The notes under the pieces are model-generated. The model saw only the letters and a program-made list of their open reading frames with translations, made no database searches and was not told the DNA's origin. A DNA stretch of 64,000 nt from Sphingobacteriales bacterium (lineage in GTDB: Bacteria > Bacteroidota > Bacteroidia > Chitinophagales > UBA2359), in assembly GCA_016718845.1 (NCBI GenBank), contig JADKCK010000007.1:1-64000 (forward strand), in the 5' to 3' direction. Positions within the stretch are counted from its first letter, which is position 1, and each line of letters starts with the position of its first letter. The position numbers and the translations under genes are program-made. Shown piece after piece: positions 45,173 through 55,100 of this stretch.

Positions 45173-46921
45173 CTACAGTTTTTTATTTTTTATCTTTGCG
45201 TCTATTTTGTCCGATGTATCGCCTAGTGTTTTGGCTTTTTGCCATTGCTCTACGGCTTTATCGGTTTCGTTTAGTTGGTATAAAATATCGCCGTAGTGTT
45301 CTATTATAGTTCCACTTTTTGCGCCGCCATTAGTTATGGCTTTTTCTATCCATAGGCGGGCATCGGTATATTTTTTTTGGGCGTATAATATCCATGCGTA
45401 GGTATCTTGATACGATGATTGGTTAGGCTCTATTTGGTTAGCTTTGGCTGCCATTTCGGAGGCTTTGTCGAGTTTATCGTTGCGCAGCGACAAAAAATAG
45501 GCATAGTTGTTAAGCACCGTTGCGCTGTTGGGGTTTAGTGCAAGGGCTTTTTCGTAGCTTTCGTCCGATTTGGTGTATTCTTGTATTTCGTTGTACGAAT
45601 CGCCCATTAAGGTATAAATTTGCACCAAAAAATCTTTTTTACCTACAGCCATCATAGCTGCTTTTTTCAGCGATTTAACTGCTGCTTCGTGTTTGTTTAG
45701 CCGGTTGTTGGCAAGCCCATTGTAAAAGAACGGTATGGGTTCGTTTGGGAAAAGTTCGGAGATAGTTTGACTATCTTTGAGTAAATTTTGAAAATCTGCT
45801 AGGTCAACTTCTATTTCCATTATTCGTTCCCACACTTCGTATCGGTTGCCGTCAATTTGTGCTGCTTTACGAAACTGGTTGAGGGATTCTTGTTTTTTGC
45901 CTTGTACGGCATACAAATAATCGCCCGAAAGTACGTAACTTAACGATTCTTTGGGGTGTGTATCGGTTATAATTTGTATTAATTCGGCAATTTGGGGGCT
46001 GGCATCTTTGCGGTCTATATAGCCACTTATTAATTGGGCTTTTAGGTTAATAGGCAACGAGGGGTTAATAAATGCCTTTTTTATCATGTCAAAATATTGC
46101 CCGTCATTACCTTTTTGGTGATAATATTCGGCAAGAGCAAGGTTTCCGTAGGGGTTATCGGGCGATACAGTCATCATTTTTTCGAGTACTTCCATTGCCT
46201 TATCGTTCATGTTGTTAGCCTGATACATTTCGGCAAGTAGTTGGTAGTATCGGGGTTCTTGGGGGTCGCTATCTACTAATTTTTGTAGTTCGGCAATAGC
46301 CTTATCAATTTTACCCAATTTCATGTATAGCTTTTGCTTTTGCACGGTCATTTCTTCCGACACGCCTACACTTTTTTCTACTTGGTCGTATACGGCAATA
46401 GCTCCTTCCACATCATTCGATTTGATGCGCATGTATGCCCAATCAAAGGCATATTCGTAATCGTTTGGGTTTTGTGCCACCAATTTTCTATAAGCTTCGG
46501 CTGCTTCTTTAAACTTATCCGATGCTGCCAATGCCTCGGCATATTGCGCCAAATACCATTTGTTTTTGGAGTCTATGGTAACGGCTTGTTCGGCATATAA
46601 TAGCGTTTGTTCGGCATTTTGTGCCTCAAAATAAATTTTTGCCAAAGCAAACATAGCTGCGTCGTTTTTGGGGTCGGTTTGCAGCACCAATTTATAGGCG
46701 CTTATGGCACCCTCGGTATCGTTTTTCATTTCTTTGCCAATGGCATCAAACAATAGTTGATTTATTTTGGCAGCATCTTTCGAGCCATTATTTTTTTCAG
46801 AATCTTTACCTTTTTTATTTTTTTGGGCAAAGGTATCCTGTGTTGCACCTAAGCAAAGTGCAACAGATAAAAGGGCAATAAAGACAGTTTTATGAGCTAT
46901 TTTCGGCGAATATATTTTCAT
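45173..46921 (-). CDS. Exported tetratricopeptide repeat protein
   Basis: 582 residues with signal peptide (MKIYSPKIAHKTVFIALLSVALCLGATQDTFAQ, about 33 residues), a Lys/Asn linker, then at least ten TPR motifs (for example AMFALAKIYFEAQNAEQTLLYAEQAV and PRYYQLLAEMYQANNMNDKAMEVLEKM). A protein-interaction scaffold in the periplasm. Its start codon directly follows the stop of the upstream nucleotidyltransferase fragment; conserved neighbour of DUF4292 and the EnvC-like gene in this phylum. Confidence 0.9.
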   Translation of the reverse strand: MKIYSPKIAHKTVFIALLSVALCLGATQDTFAQKNKKGKDSEKNNGSKDAAKINQLLFDAIGKEMKNDTEGAISAYKLVLQTDPKNDAAMFALAKIYFEAQNAEQTLLYAEQAVTIDSKNKWYLAQYAEALAASDKFKEAAEAYRKLVAQNPNDYEYAFDWAYMRIKSNDVEGAIAVYDQVEKSVGVSEEMTVQKQKLYMKLGKIDKAIAELQKLVDSDPQEPRYYQLLAEMYQANNMNDKAMEVLEKMMTVSPDNPYGNLALAEYYHQKGNDGQYFDMIKKAFINPSLPINLKAQLISGYIDRKDASPQIAELIQIITDTHPKESLSYVLSGDYLYAVQGKKQESLNQFRKAAQIDGNRYEVWERIMEIEVDLADFQNLLKDSQTISELFPNEPIPFFYNGLANNRLNKHEAAVKSLKKAAMMAVGKKDFLVQIYTLMGDSYNEIQEYTKSDESYEKALALNPNSATVLNNYAYFLSLRNDKLDKASEMAAKANQIEPNQSSYQDTYAWILYAQKKYTDARLWIEKAITNGGAKSGTIIEHYGDILYQLNETDKAVEQWQKAKTLGDTSDKIDAKIKNKKL

Positions 46922-47928
46922 TTACGATAATGTTGAGTAATCACCAAGGCTGTAATCCTCGGCTTTGCCTTTTACAATAGTGTGGCTACCAATAAGGGCG
47001 TTAGCAATTACTTTATTTTTGATGGTTGTTTTTTGTTGAATAATACTGTTGCTTACTACACTGTTTTCTATTTTTGAACCCTTACCTATAGATACGTGTG
47101 GTCCTACAACCGAGTTGTGTAGTACTACATCGCTGGCTATAAAACAAGGTTCAATAATTACAGCGTTTTGTATAACGACAGAATCCGAAATTAATTGTTC
47201 GTTGCGTGCTTTACAAAATTCTAAAACCGCTGATTGGTATAAATGGTTGCATCTTTGTTGCCACAATCGAGCCATTCGGCAACCGAAGCAATGGTAAAGT
47301 TGGTTCCTTTTTGCTTCATATTTTCGAGGGCAGATGTTAGCTGATACTCGCCCTTGTCTTTTATGTCGTTGTCTAAAAGGTATTGTAGTTCGTTGCGCAA
47401 ATAGGCTCCGTCTTTAAAATAATAAATGCCAATAATTGCCATATCTGACACAAAAGTGGTGGGTTTTTCGACAAACTCGGTGATAACATTTTGGGCGTTT
47501 AGTTTTACTACCCCAAAGTTCGAGGGGTCGGCAACGCGGTGTGTCCAAATGATACCATCGGCGGCGGCATTTAGTTCAAAGTCGGCTTTAAACAAGGTAT
47601 CGGCAAAGGCAATTACTACTTCGCCTTGTAGCATCTCGGCGGCGCAAAGTATGGCGTGTGCCGTACCAAGTGGTTGTGTTTGATAAAAAATATGTCCTTG
47701 CGCACCTTCTTGTCGGGCTACTTCGAGCAGTTGTTGTTCGGTTTCGGCACCAAAATCACCGATAATAAAACCAATGTTCTCGATTTTTGTGTTCAGCGTT
47801 TTTACAATATCTTCGACTAAACGCTGCACAATTGGTTTACCGGCTACGGGTAATAATGGTTTGGGTATAGTAATAGTATGCGGACGCAAACGGGTTCCGC
47901 GACCCGCCATTGGTATAATTATGTTCAT
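46922..47928 (-). pseudogene. Sugar nucleotidyltransferase with left-handed beta-helix, single-base frameshift
   Basis: The 5' part (47928-47221) is a normal NDP-sugar pyrophosphorylase: MAGRGTRLRPHTITIPKPLLPVAGKPI, then GTAHAI, and AEWLDCGNKDATIYTNQRF, where a TAG stop follows. The 3' part (47275-46922, other frame) continues with LEFCKARNEQLISDS and hexapeptide repeats (VVIQNAVIIEPC, VVLHNSVVGPHVSIGKGS). The junction reads CGG TTT TAG AAT on the coding strand; one more T gives QRFLEFCK, the family sequence. So one base is missing from a T-run (four instead of five). Joined, the protein would have ~335 residues. Either a recent frameshift, a recoding site, or a sequencing error. Co-transcribed with dut and the TPR gene. 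Confidence 0.85.
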
Positions 47929-48097
47929 TTATTGTTATTTTTTTTTGATAAACGAGTAAAAACCAGACAAATAGTGCTGACTAATGTATTGATAAAAGTA
48001 ATGGTGTGGCATTGGCAAATGATGTTACGCCCCCAAATGATACGGATGTAACATCTTGCAAAAATAAAAAAAAAGCTAATGCATAAGCCTTTTGTAG

Positions 48098-48105
48098 CAA
48101 AGATA
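48098..48105 (-). promoter_or_regulatory. TATCTTTG box ahead of the nucleotidyltransferase gene
   Basis: A -7 box in the dut-nucleotidyltransferase gap, about 170 bp before the ATG at 47928; a second promoter within the cluster. Confidence 0.5.
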
Positions 48106-48139
48106 TAATTTATAATTTACAATTAATAATTTATAACTA

Positions 48140-48574
48140 TTAAATGCCTGTACTGCCAAAACCGCCGCTATCGCGTGTGGTGCTAGATAGTTCGTCGCCT
48201 ACTTGCCAAGTAACAAGTTCGTGGCGGGCTACTATCATTTGGGCAATGCGCTCGCCCGATACAACAGTTTGTGTTTGGTTAGATATGTTGGCTAATATCA
48301 CTTTAATTTCGCCCCTATAGTCCGAGTCGATAGTAGCGGGTGCATTGGGCAATATCAACCCTTTTTTTAAGGCTATACCACTACGGGCGCGCAATTGGGC
48401 TTCGTAGCCTAGTGGCAGCTCGATGTACAAACCAGTAGGTACTAATACGCGCTCGAAAGGAGCAATTTCGATGGGTTGCTCTAAAAAAGCATATACGTCC
48501 ATACCTGCCGAGCCAATAGTGGCATAATGCGGTAATGGGTTGTTGGACTTGTTAATTATTTTTGTACTAATCAT
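48140..48574 (-). CDS. dut: dUTP diphosphatase
   Basis: Cytosolic trimeric dUTPase that keeps uracil out of DNA and makes dUMP. Start set at ATG 48574 (MISTKIINKSNNPLPHYAT); the frame opens ten codons earlier only by crossing the promoter. Motifs 1-5 of trimeric dUTPase: GSAGMDVYA, RARSGIALKKG, TIDSDYRGEIKV, GERIAQM and the C-terminal GFGSTG. 144 residues is normal. Promoter abuts the ATG, so the mRNA is probably leaderless. Leads the envelope cluster. Confidence 0.96.
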   Translation of the reverse strand: MISTKIINKSNNPLPHYATIGSAGMDVYAFLEQPIEIAPFERVLVPTGLYIELPLGYEAQLRARSGIALKKGLILPNAPATIDSDYRGEIKVILANISNQTQTVVSGERIAQMIVARHELVTWQVGDELSSTTRDSGGFGSTGI

Positions 48575-48578
48575 GGGG

Positions 48579-48586
48579 CAAAGATA
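48579..48586 (-). promoter_or_regulatory. Promoter -7 box abutting the dut start codon
   Basis: TATCTTTG then CCCC then ATG, identical over 15 bases to the uup promoter-start junction at 34257-34271. Confidence 0.7.
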
Positions 48587-48663
48587 CGGCATATTGTACA
48601 ACAAATAGCTATTATGTCGTATCTTGTCGCGTAATTTTTGGCTAACTTTTAACAGCTTTTTTT

Positions 48664-49182
48664 ATGAAACACATTTTGCCACTTTTTTTATTGCTTTTGG
48701 GGGTTTGGGGTTGCAAAAATACCAACACCACCGACACAGCTATGCCCGCTAAGGGTGTTACTAGTAGGGCGTTGCCTAGCAGCGACCCACCCCAATACTC
48801 GCTTAACAAATTATATAGCGTAAGTAGTGTTACCATTGATACGACCAAAGCCGATGCCCCCGACGGCTCGGTTATTGCCGAAGCCATGCACAAATTGGTG
48901 GTTAAAGATAAAGACGGCAAAACAGTGCGAGAGTTACTACCTACCGAATTTAAACAACCTAATTTGTTGTTTATTAAATGGGTGGGCGACAATGATTTGA
49001 TATTTGCCCTGTCGGGGATATTTGATATTAGCGATTTTATGCTGTATCAAATCAGCCAAAACAAAATAATACCTATAAAATACGATCAAAGTGCGGGTAT
49101 TATGGACTCGATAAAAACCACCGACCGCGTATTGTGGAAAACCAAAGGCGATAGTATTGTTGATTTTGTTATTGGGCAATAG
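48664..49182 (+). CDS. Lipoprotein of unknown function
   Basis: 172 residues with lipobox LGVWGC (Cys near 17). The mature part contains KLVVKDKDGKTVRELLPTEF and a strand-rich C-terminal half, FIKWVGDNDLIFALSGIFDI. Not recognised. Divergent from dut with 89 bp between starts, and convergent with the gamma-glutamyltransferase gene. Confidence 0.7.
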   Translation: MKHILPLFLLLLGVWGCKNTNTTDTAMPAKGVTSRALPSSDPPQYSLNKLYSVSSVTIDTTKADAPDGSVIAEAMHKLVVKDKDGKTVRELLPTEFKQPNLLFIKWVGDNDLIFALSGIFDISDFMLYQISQNKIIPIKYDQSAGIMDSIKTTDRVLWKTKGDSIVDFVIGQ

Positions 49183-49233
49183 TGTTTAGCAACCCATTTA
49201 AAAAAATCATTGTATAATAAATTAAATGCTCCA

Positions 49234-50946
49234 CTAATATCCCAAGGCGGTATCTTCGCCTCGTTTATCGGCACCGCCTGCTAATTTACCATCTTTGCGC
49301 ACCAATATGGCATCTACGCGTCCAATTGGGGGGCGTTCTTTTATGGTATGCCCCATTTGTTGTAGTTGTTTGATGGTTGGGGTATCTAAAGCATCTTTTT
49401 CAATAAAGACAAGGTCGGGCAGCCACTGATGATGAAAACGGGGTGCATCTACGGCTTCTTGCATGGTCATGCCAAATTCTTCGACGTTTAGCAATACCTG
49501 CAGCACCGATGTAATGATGGTTGAACCGCCGGGTGTGCCAAGTACCATACGCAATTTGCCATTTTGCTCAACAATAGTGGGTGTCATGGAGCTTAACATG
49601 CGTTTGTTGGGTGCAATGGCGTTGGCTTCGTTGCCTACCAAACCATATAGGTTAGGCACGCCGGGTTTGGCGCTAAAATCGTCCATTTGGTTGTTCAGCA
49701 AAAAGCCTGCTCCGCCTACCACTACCTTAGCACCATAAGCACCGTTTAGGGTGGTTGTAACGGCTACGGCATTGCCCCATTTATCAACAACAGATAAATG
49801 GGTTGTTTCTTCGTGACCAATGGCGTGGCTTTGGGCTATGTTGCCAGCTACAATTTTGGCGCTTGGGGTGGCATGTTGGGCATCAAAATCTTTCATGCGT
49901 TTTTGCAGATACGCTGTGTTTAACAAAGTGCCAACGGGTACTTGCCAAAATGCGGGGTCGCCAAGGTGTGTGGCTCGGTCGGCATATATGCGGCGTTCTG
50001 CCTCAACGATATGGTGTATGGTTTTCGGCGAGTGAAAGCCCCACTTTGCTAGCGGATATTTTTCTAACACTTGGCATAACTGTGCCAAAGCTATGCCCCC
50101 ACTTGATGGCGGTGGCATGGAAATAAAACGCAATTTTTTGTAGTTGCCCACTATTGGGTTTCGCCAAACGGGGGCATAATTGGCAAGGTCGGTATGGGTT
50201 ATTAAACCGCCGCCGCGCTGCATTTCGGCAATTAAGCTATCGGCAACCCAACCTGCATAAAAGCCGTTTTGCTGATTATCTCGGATAGCCACTAAGGTAG
50301 CCGCCAATTGTACTTGTTTTAGGGTGTCGAGTGGATGCCATAAATCTTTTTTTGCTAGCGGACATGGGCGGGTATTTAGCTGCTCAAAGTCGGTTTGTTC
50401 GGCGTTTAGTGTTTGGGCAAGGGTGGGGCTTACCACAAACCCTTGTTGAGCCAAGTTGATGGCAGGTTGTACCAAATCTGCCCAAGGCAATTTGCCATAT
50501 TTTTGGTGTGCTGCCACTGCGCCCGCCACCGTGCCTGGTATGCCTGCTGCCCAATGCCCTTTGGTGCTGCGGTCGGCAATTACGTTGCCTAATTGGTCTA
50601 AATACATATTTTTAGTTGCCGCCAACGGAGCTGTTTCTCTGAAATCGAGGGTGTTGCTGCTGCCATCGGCTGCCCTATACACCATAAAACCGCCGCCACC
50701 AATATTACCTGCCTCGGGATAAACAACGGCTAAGGCAAATTGTATGGCAATGGCTGCATCAATGGCATTACCGCCTTTTTTAAGTATTGCCACGCCCACC
50801 GCCGATGCCAATGGGTGTGCAGATACCACCATAGCACTGTCGGCAATGGTGTCTGTGTTATTTTTTGGGGTAAGATGCGGTTTTGATTGAACATATCCAA
50901 GCATACACATCAACAAAATTACGACTACTACTTTTGCGTAATACAT
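49234..50946 (-). CDS. ggt: Gamma-glutamyltransferase
   Basis: Periplasmic enzyme cleaving glutathione and other gamma-glutamyl compounds, self-processed into two subunits. Start at 50946 (MYYAKVVVVILLMCMLGYVQS, signal peptide); the frame opens 11 codons earlier. Large subunit: GGNAIDAAIAIQFALAVVYPEAGNIGGGGFM and LDFRETAP. The nucleophile Thr is in HEETTHLSVVDKWGNAVAVTTTLN near 382, then the small subunit with LSSMTPTIVEQNGKLRMVLGTPGGSTII and the ADKRGEDTALGY end. Promoter box TATCTTTG at 51015-51022. Confidence 0.97.
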   Translation of the reverse strand: MYYAKVVVVILLMCMLGYVQSKPHLTPKNNTDTIADSAMVVSAHPLASAVGVAILKKGGNAIDAAIAIQFALAVVYPEAGNIGGGGFMVYRAADGSSNTLDFRETAPLAATKNMYLDQLGNVIADRSTKGHWAAGIPGTVAGAVAAHQKYGKLPWADLVQPAINLAQQGFVVSPTLAQTLNAEQTDFEQLNTRPCPLAKKDLWHPLDTLKQVQLAATLVAIRDNQQNGFYAGWVADSLIAEMQRGGGLITHTDLANYAPVWRNPIVGNYKKLRFISMPPPSSGGIALAQLCQVLEKYPLAKWGFHSPKTIHHIVEAERRIYADRATHLGDPAFWQVPVGTLLNTAYLQKRMKDFDAQHATPSAKIVAGNIAQSHAIGHEETTHLSVVDKWGNAVAVTTTLNGAYGAKVVVGGAGFLLNNQMDDFSAKPGVPNLYGLVGNEANAIAPNKRMLSSMTPTIVEQNGKLRMVLGTPGGSTIITSVLQVLLNVEEFGMTMQEAVDAPRFHHQWLPDLVFIEKDALDTPTIKQLQQMGHTIKERPPIGRVDAILVRKDGKLAGGADKRGEDTALGY

Positions 50947-51068
50947 AACCAAATGGATAAAGACGGATAATAACGGCATTGTTTAGCACGCCATAAGCGG
51001 CTGCTTTATAACAGCAAAGATACAACAATATGCACAATTATTTGCTTTTTGCACAGATTAGGACGCAA

Positions 51069-51131
51069 AAATCCCCTACTTACTTATTTTCTTATTTTTT
51101 TTGAAGATAAGAATGGGTAAGTAGGGGATTT
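51069..51131. terminator. Long terminator between the antitoxin paralogue and ggt
   Basis: AAATCCCCTACTTAC pairs exactly with GTAAGTAGGGGATTT; a second inner stem TTCTTAT/ATAAGAA sits in the long loop. 23 bp after the stop of the orphan antitoxin-like gene. Confidence 0.85.
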
Positions 51132-51153
51132 GGCGTGGGTAGCCACTAAGTTA

Positions 51154-51336
51154 TTATGTAGTTATTTGTTTATTAGGTATTTGAATGGGTGCTTGGTTTT
51201 GTTCTGTGCCACATAGTTTTTCTATTTCAAGCTTTAATTGTTCATATTGTTTTTGGAATAAAATCCAATCTTCTATAGGTATTTGAACAGCAATGCGTTT
51301 GCCCTTTGCATTGGTGAGATAATTTAGTTTTGTCAT
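51154..51336 (-). CDS. Orphan antitoxin-like paralogue
   Basis: 60 residues from ATG 51336: MTKLNYLTNAKGKRIAVQIPIEDWILFQKQYEQLKLEIEKL. It is clearly similar to the antitoxin at 51787 (LNYITNAKGKQVAVQIPIENWLLLQKEYENMKREIE) but has no toxin partner of its own. It follows the toxin gene by 83 bp in the same direction and may add neutralising capacity, or be the remnant of a duplicated operon. Confidence 0.7.
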   Translation of the reverse strand: MTKLNYLTNAKGKRIAVQIPIEDWILFQKQYEQLKLEIEKLCGTEQNQAPIQIPNKQITT

Positions 51337-51419
51337 GCTATTTTTTTTAGGTGTATAGGCAATATTTTTGTGCAAATTTATCGAGTAATAATAAAAAACA
51401 TTAATTTTACTTACCCATG

Positions 51420-51797
51420 TTAAGTATTGGGGTCTAAATTGGTATCAAGTTTTTGTGTTAAAAACTCGTTTATTATCTGGCTAATAGAGGCATTATTTAG
51501 CGAAACTACTTCTGATTTATCGTAGATAGACAATAAGGTAACAATTGTTTCGGTTTCTCCTTCAATAGTTTCAATTATATAAGTAACAACTCTAAAACCA
51601 CCACTTTTACCCTTCCCTTTACTTTTTGATGCCAATCTAATTTTATAGGTTGTTTCTGTTAGTTTTACTCCTTGTTTAGGGTTTATAACTAATGATTCTG
51701 CGAGAAGGTTTAATTCTTTTTTTAAGCTAGGAAATTTTTTTAAGTATTTCTTCGCTTCTTTACGGAAATTATCCGATATAACAACTTCAACATTCAT
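51420..51797 (-). CDS. RelE/ParE-like toxin
   Basis: 125 residues. The layout fits RelE/ParE mRNA-interferase toxins: an N-terminal helical part (DNFRKEAKKYLKKFPSLKKEL), the beta core KIRLASKSKGKGKSGGFRVVTYI with the typical basic strand, and VTLLSIYDKSE near the C-terminus. Overlaps the antitoxin ORF by 11 bp, typical of translational coupling in these operons. RNase activity and ribosome dependence are inferred from the fold. Confidence 0.8.
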   Translation of the reverse strand: MNVEVVISDNFRKEAKKYLKKFPSLKKELNLLAESLVINPKQGVKLTETTYKIRLASKSKGKGKSGGFRVVTYIIETIEGETETIVTLLSIYDKSEVVSLNNASISQIINEFLTQKLDTNLDPNT

Positions 51798-52002
51798 GCA
51801 AAAACGCTGTTAATGATTGAAGTTTTTTGTTCTCTTTTTTTGCTCCATGTACTTCTTCTAAGGCATCTTTGATGCCTGTTAGTATTTCTATCTCTCGCTT
51901 CATATTTTCATATTCTTTTTGCAATAAAAGCCAGTTTTCTATGGGTATTTGCACTGCAACTTGTTTGCCTTTGGCATTAGTAATGTAATTTAATTTAGGC
52001 AT
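51787..52002 (-). CDS. Antitoxin of the RelE-like toxin
   Basis: 71 residues; MPKLNYITNAKGKQVAVQIPIENW is a beta-hairpin/helix start shared with the paralogue at 51154, then a coiled region. First gene of the pair, upstream of the toxin, as usual. Promoter box TATCTTTG at 52041-52048, 39 bp ahead. Confidence 0.78.
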   Translation of the reverse strand: MPKLNYITNAKGKQVAVQIPIENWLLLQKEYENMKREIEILTGIKDALEEVHGAKKENKKLQSLTAFLHEC

Positions 52003-52040
52003 TAAATATTAATTTAAGGTTATTGGTTAATTTTATACGG

Positions 52041-52048
52041 CAAAGATA
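52041..52048 (-). promoter_or_regulatory. Promoter -7 box of the toxin-antitoxin operon
   Basis: TATCTTTG on the minus strand, 39 bp before the antitoxin ATG. Confidence 0.6.
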
Positions 52049-52153
52049 CAATAAAGTAGGCTAAAATAATCACAGTTTATGTCTTTTCTGTTTGAAAATC
52101 AATACATTTTTTTTTAAATAAAATATCGAGTGTTTTTGCACCTTAAAATAACT

Positions 52154-52182
52154 ACCCCCATCTGATAATGTCGGATGGGGGT
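52154..52182 (-). terminator. smc terminator
   Basis: ACCCCCATC pairs with GATGGGGGT around an 11-nt loop, immediately after the smc stop (52188). Confidence 0.8.
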
Positions 52183-52187
52183 TAGTG

Positions 52188-55100
52188 TTATTTTTCTTCG
52201 GTAAGGCTTCTAAAATCAACGGGTACTACCCTCGATACGCCTTCTTCGTACATGGTTACGCCGTAGATAATGTCGACAGATGCCATGGTATTTTTGTTGT
52301 GGGTAACGATAATAAACTGCGATTCTTTGGAAAACTCGCGGATAATTTTGGTAAATTTGTTTACGTTGGCATCATCGAGGGGGGCGTCTACCTCGTCGAG
52401 GATGCAGAATGGGGCGGGTTTTAGCAGGTATAACGAAAAAACCAAGGCTAAGGCAGTCAGCGATTTTTCGCCACCCGACAACTGATTGATGCTTTGCGGA
52501 CGTTTGCCTTTGGGTTTGGCGATAATATCAATGGGCGAATCGAGTGGGTCGTCGGGGTTTACGAGTATTAAATCGCATTGGTCTTCGTCGGTAAACAACG
52601 ACCTAAAAACGTGTATGAAGTTGTCGCGTACTTTGTTAAATGCGTCCATGAACAATTCGGTGGCGGTTCCTTCAATTTCTTTCATGGTTTTCATCAACGA
52701 TTTTTTTGCTTCTAACAAATCGTTGCGTTGCTCCTGAATAAATTGGTTTCGCTCGTCTAACTCTTTATATGCTTCTATGGCTAGGTGGTTTATTTCGCCA
52801 TAATTATCCAATTGTTTGCGCAGTTTGTCTAGCCTATCTTGCAGGTTTTTGGGGTCGTCGGTGTTGGGTTCTTGCTCTAATAGGGTATCAATTTCTACGT
52901 TGCACTCCGAGTACAAACGCTCTTTGACCGACAAAAACTGAAGGTCTAATCGGTTGCGTTCTTGCTCAATTTGGCGCAGTAGTTCGTTGCATTGGTCGCG
53001 TAGGCGTTGTTGTGTGCGCACGTCTTTTTCTAGTACATCGGCATCGCCGCGCACTTTATAGTAAGCAGTTTCGAGGGTGTTTAGTTGGTTTTGTTGTTCC
53101 TCGCGTTGAGCATACATTTGCAGCACATCGGTTTCTAGGGTTTGCAGGTCGTACTGTGCTTCGTCAATTTTTTGTACTGTTTCGCGGTCGGTTTGTGTGT
53201 TTTGTTCGTATTGTTGTTGGGTGTCGGTAAGTTGTGTTTTTTTAAATTGCAAGCTTTGCACAATGCCATTTAGTTTATTTTGTTGCTGATGATACAAAAT
53301 ATTTTGGTCGTTATAGGTTTGGTTGGCTTGTGTTAGCTCGTTTGATATTTGGCGATAATCGTTTTCGGCTTGTTTGCTTTGTAGGTTTAGGGCATCTTTT
53401 GCTTTGCGGCTGTCGGTGCTTTCTATGTTTAGTTCGCCAATTTCTTCGTTTAATATGTCTATTCGCTCGGCGGTGTTTGCCTGTCGGGTAGCACTTTCGC
53501 GGATAAAGTTGTTTACGTTGTCAATTTTTACTTTGCACGACACTAATTTTTGGTTTAGTGCATTAGTTTGGTTGCGCTGCTGATTGATGCGTTGTTCGTT
53601 TTGTCGCAGGGTCTGTTGTCCTTCTTGCAGTAATTTTCTTTTGGTTTCGGTTTGGGTGTTTAGGGTAGTGCTTTGCTCTTCTAGTTGTTTAATTTCTGTT
53701 TCTAGTTGCACTAAATATTGTCGTTTGCCAATTCGTTTGCCCTCGTAGGCACCTACCGAGCCGCCCTCTAAGGTGGCATTTTGGCGCACTACTTTGCCGT
53801 TGGTGGTAATAAAGCGATAGCCTTTTTGTAGATAATCGGCATATATATCTTCTTCATTATCAATAATATACACGTTTTGCAATAGCTTATTTATAAGTAA
53901 CTGATGTTTTTTGTCGCCGATGCGCATAATGCTTAGGGCAGCTTTACCAACCGATAAAGTGGGCAAAGGCTGGCTTGTTTCGGCGTTTTCTAAATCGGAC
54001 AAGATGAAAAAAGAAGCCTTACCTTTTTGGTTTTTATCGAGCAAATGTATGGCTTTTACGGCATCGTCGGCAGTTGGAACAACATAAAAATTGAGGTAGT
54101 TTTTCAAAAAATTCTCGACTGCCACTTTATAGGCATCATCGCAATTGAGCAAATCGAGCAACAGCGGGGCGTTGTTGCTGTTCCATTGTGCGGTGTTATT
54201 TTTTAGGTATTTGATAGAATCGGGGAAACCCTCAAGGCTATCCACCAAACTTTTGGTAAGTTTAAACTCGTTGCGTTTTGAGTCTAACAGCCTATGCACT
54301 TGTTGATTTTCGGTGCGCAGTTGTTCTACTTCGGCGTTTAGTTCGGCAATTTGTTGTTTTAGTTCGGTGTCGGTTCCGCTTAATTTTTGTTGCATTTCGG
54401 TAGCTTCTTCTACCTCCATTGTTACCTCGTCTAGTTCTTGTTTTAGTTTATTTAGTTCGCGTTGTTGTGTTTCTATGCGGTTTTGGTAATCTTTTTGTTC
54501 TCTGATTGCCTGTTCGCGCTGCGATTGTTTAACGCCCATTTTTTTTTCGACCTCAAAAATGCGGTATTCGGATTGTTTAAATTGCTGTTGTAGTTTATCT
54601 ACTTCGGCTCGCATTTGGCGGTGTCGGGTTTTAATTTCTTCTACATTTTGCGTTAGGCTACCTAGTCCGTTTTGTGCCACTAACACTTCGTTTTGGGCGC
54701 TTGCTTGTTGGTTTTCGAGCATTGCCACTTCTTTTTGCAGGCTTGCCAGTAGGTGTTGGGCGGTGGCAATTTGCTGGGCTAATTGTGTGTGTTTATCGCG
54801 GGCAAACGATAGGTTTTGGGCGGTCAGGTTTTTTTTGTTTTCGGTTTCGCGCAGGGTGTTTTGGTACTGATTAAAGTCTTTTTGAGCATTAGCCAATTGT
54901 TGTTCTTGCTCAATCCATTGGGTTTTGCGGCTTTCCAAATCTGCCTCTAACTGGGTAATTTGGGTTTCGATGGCTAGTTTTTTGTCCGATTCGGTGGTTT
55001 GTTCGGCTTCTATTTTGGTCTTTTTTTGTTTATAATCTACCAACTGATGCTTTGCTAATTCTATGCGCAGGGTTTTGTATTCTTCTTTTAGTACATAATA

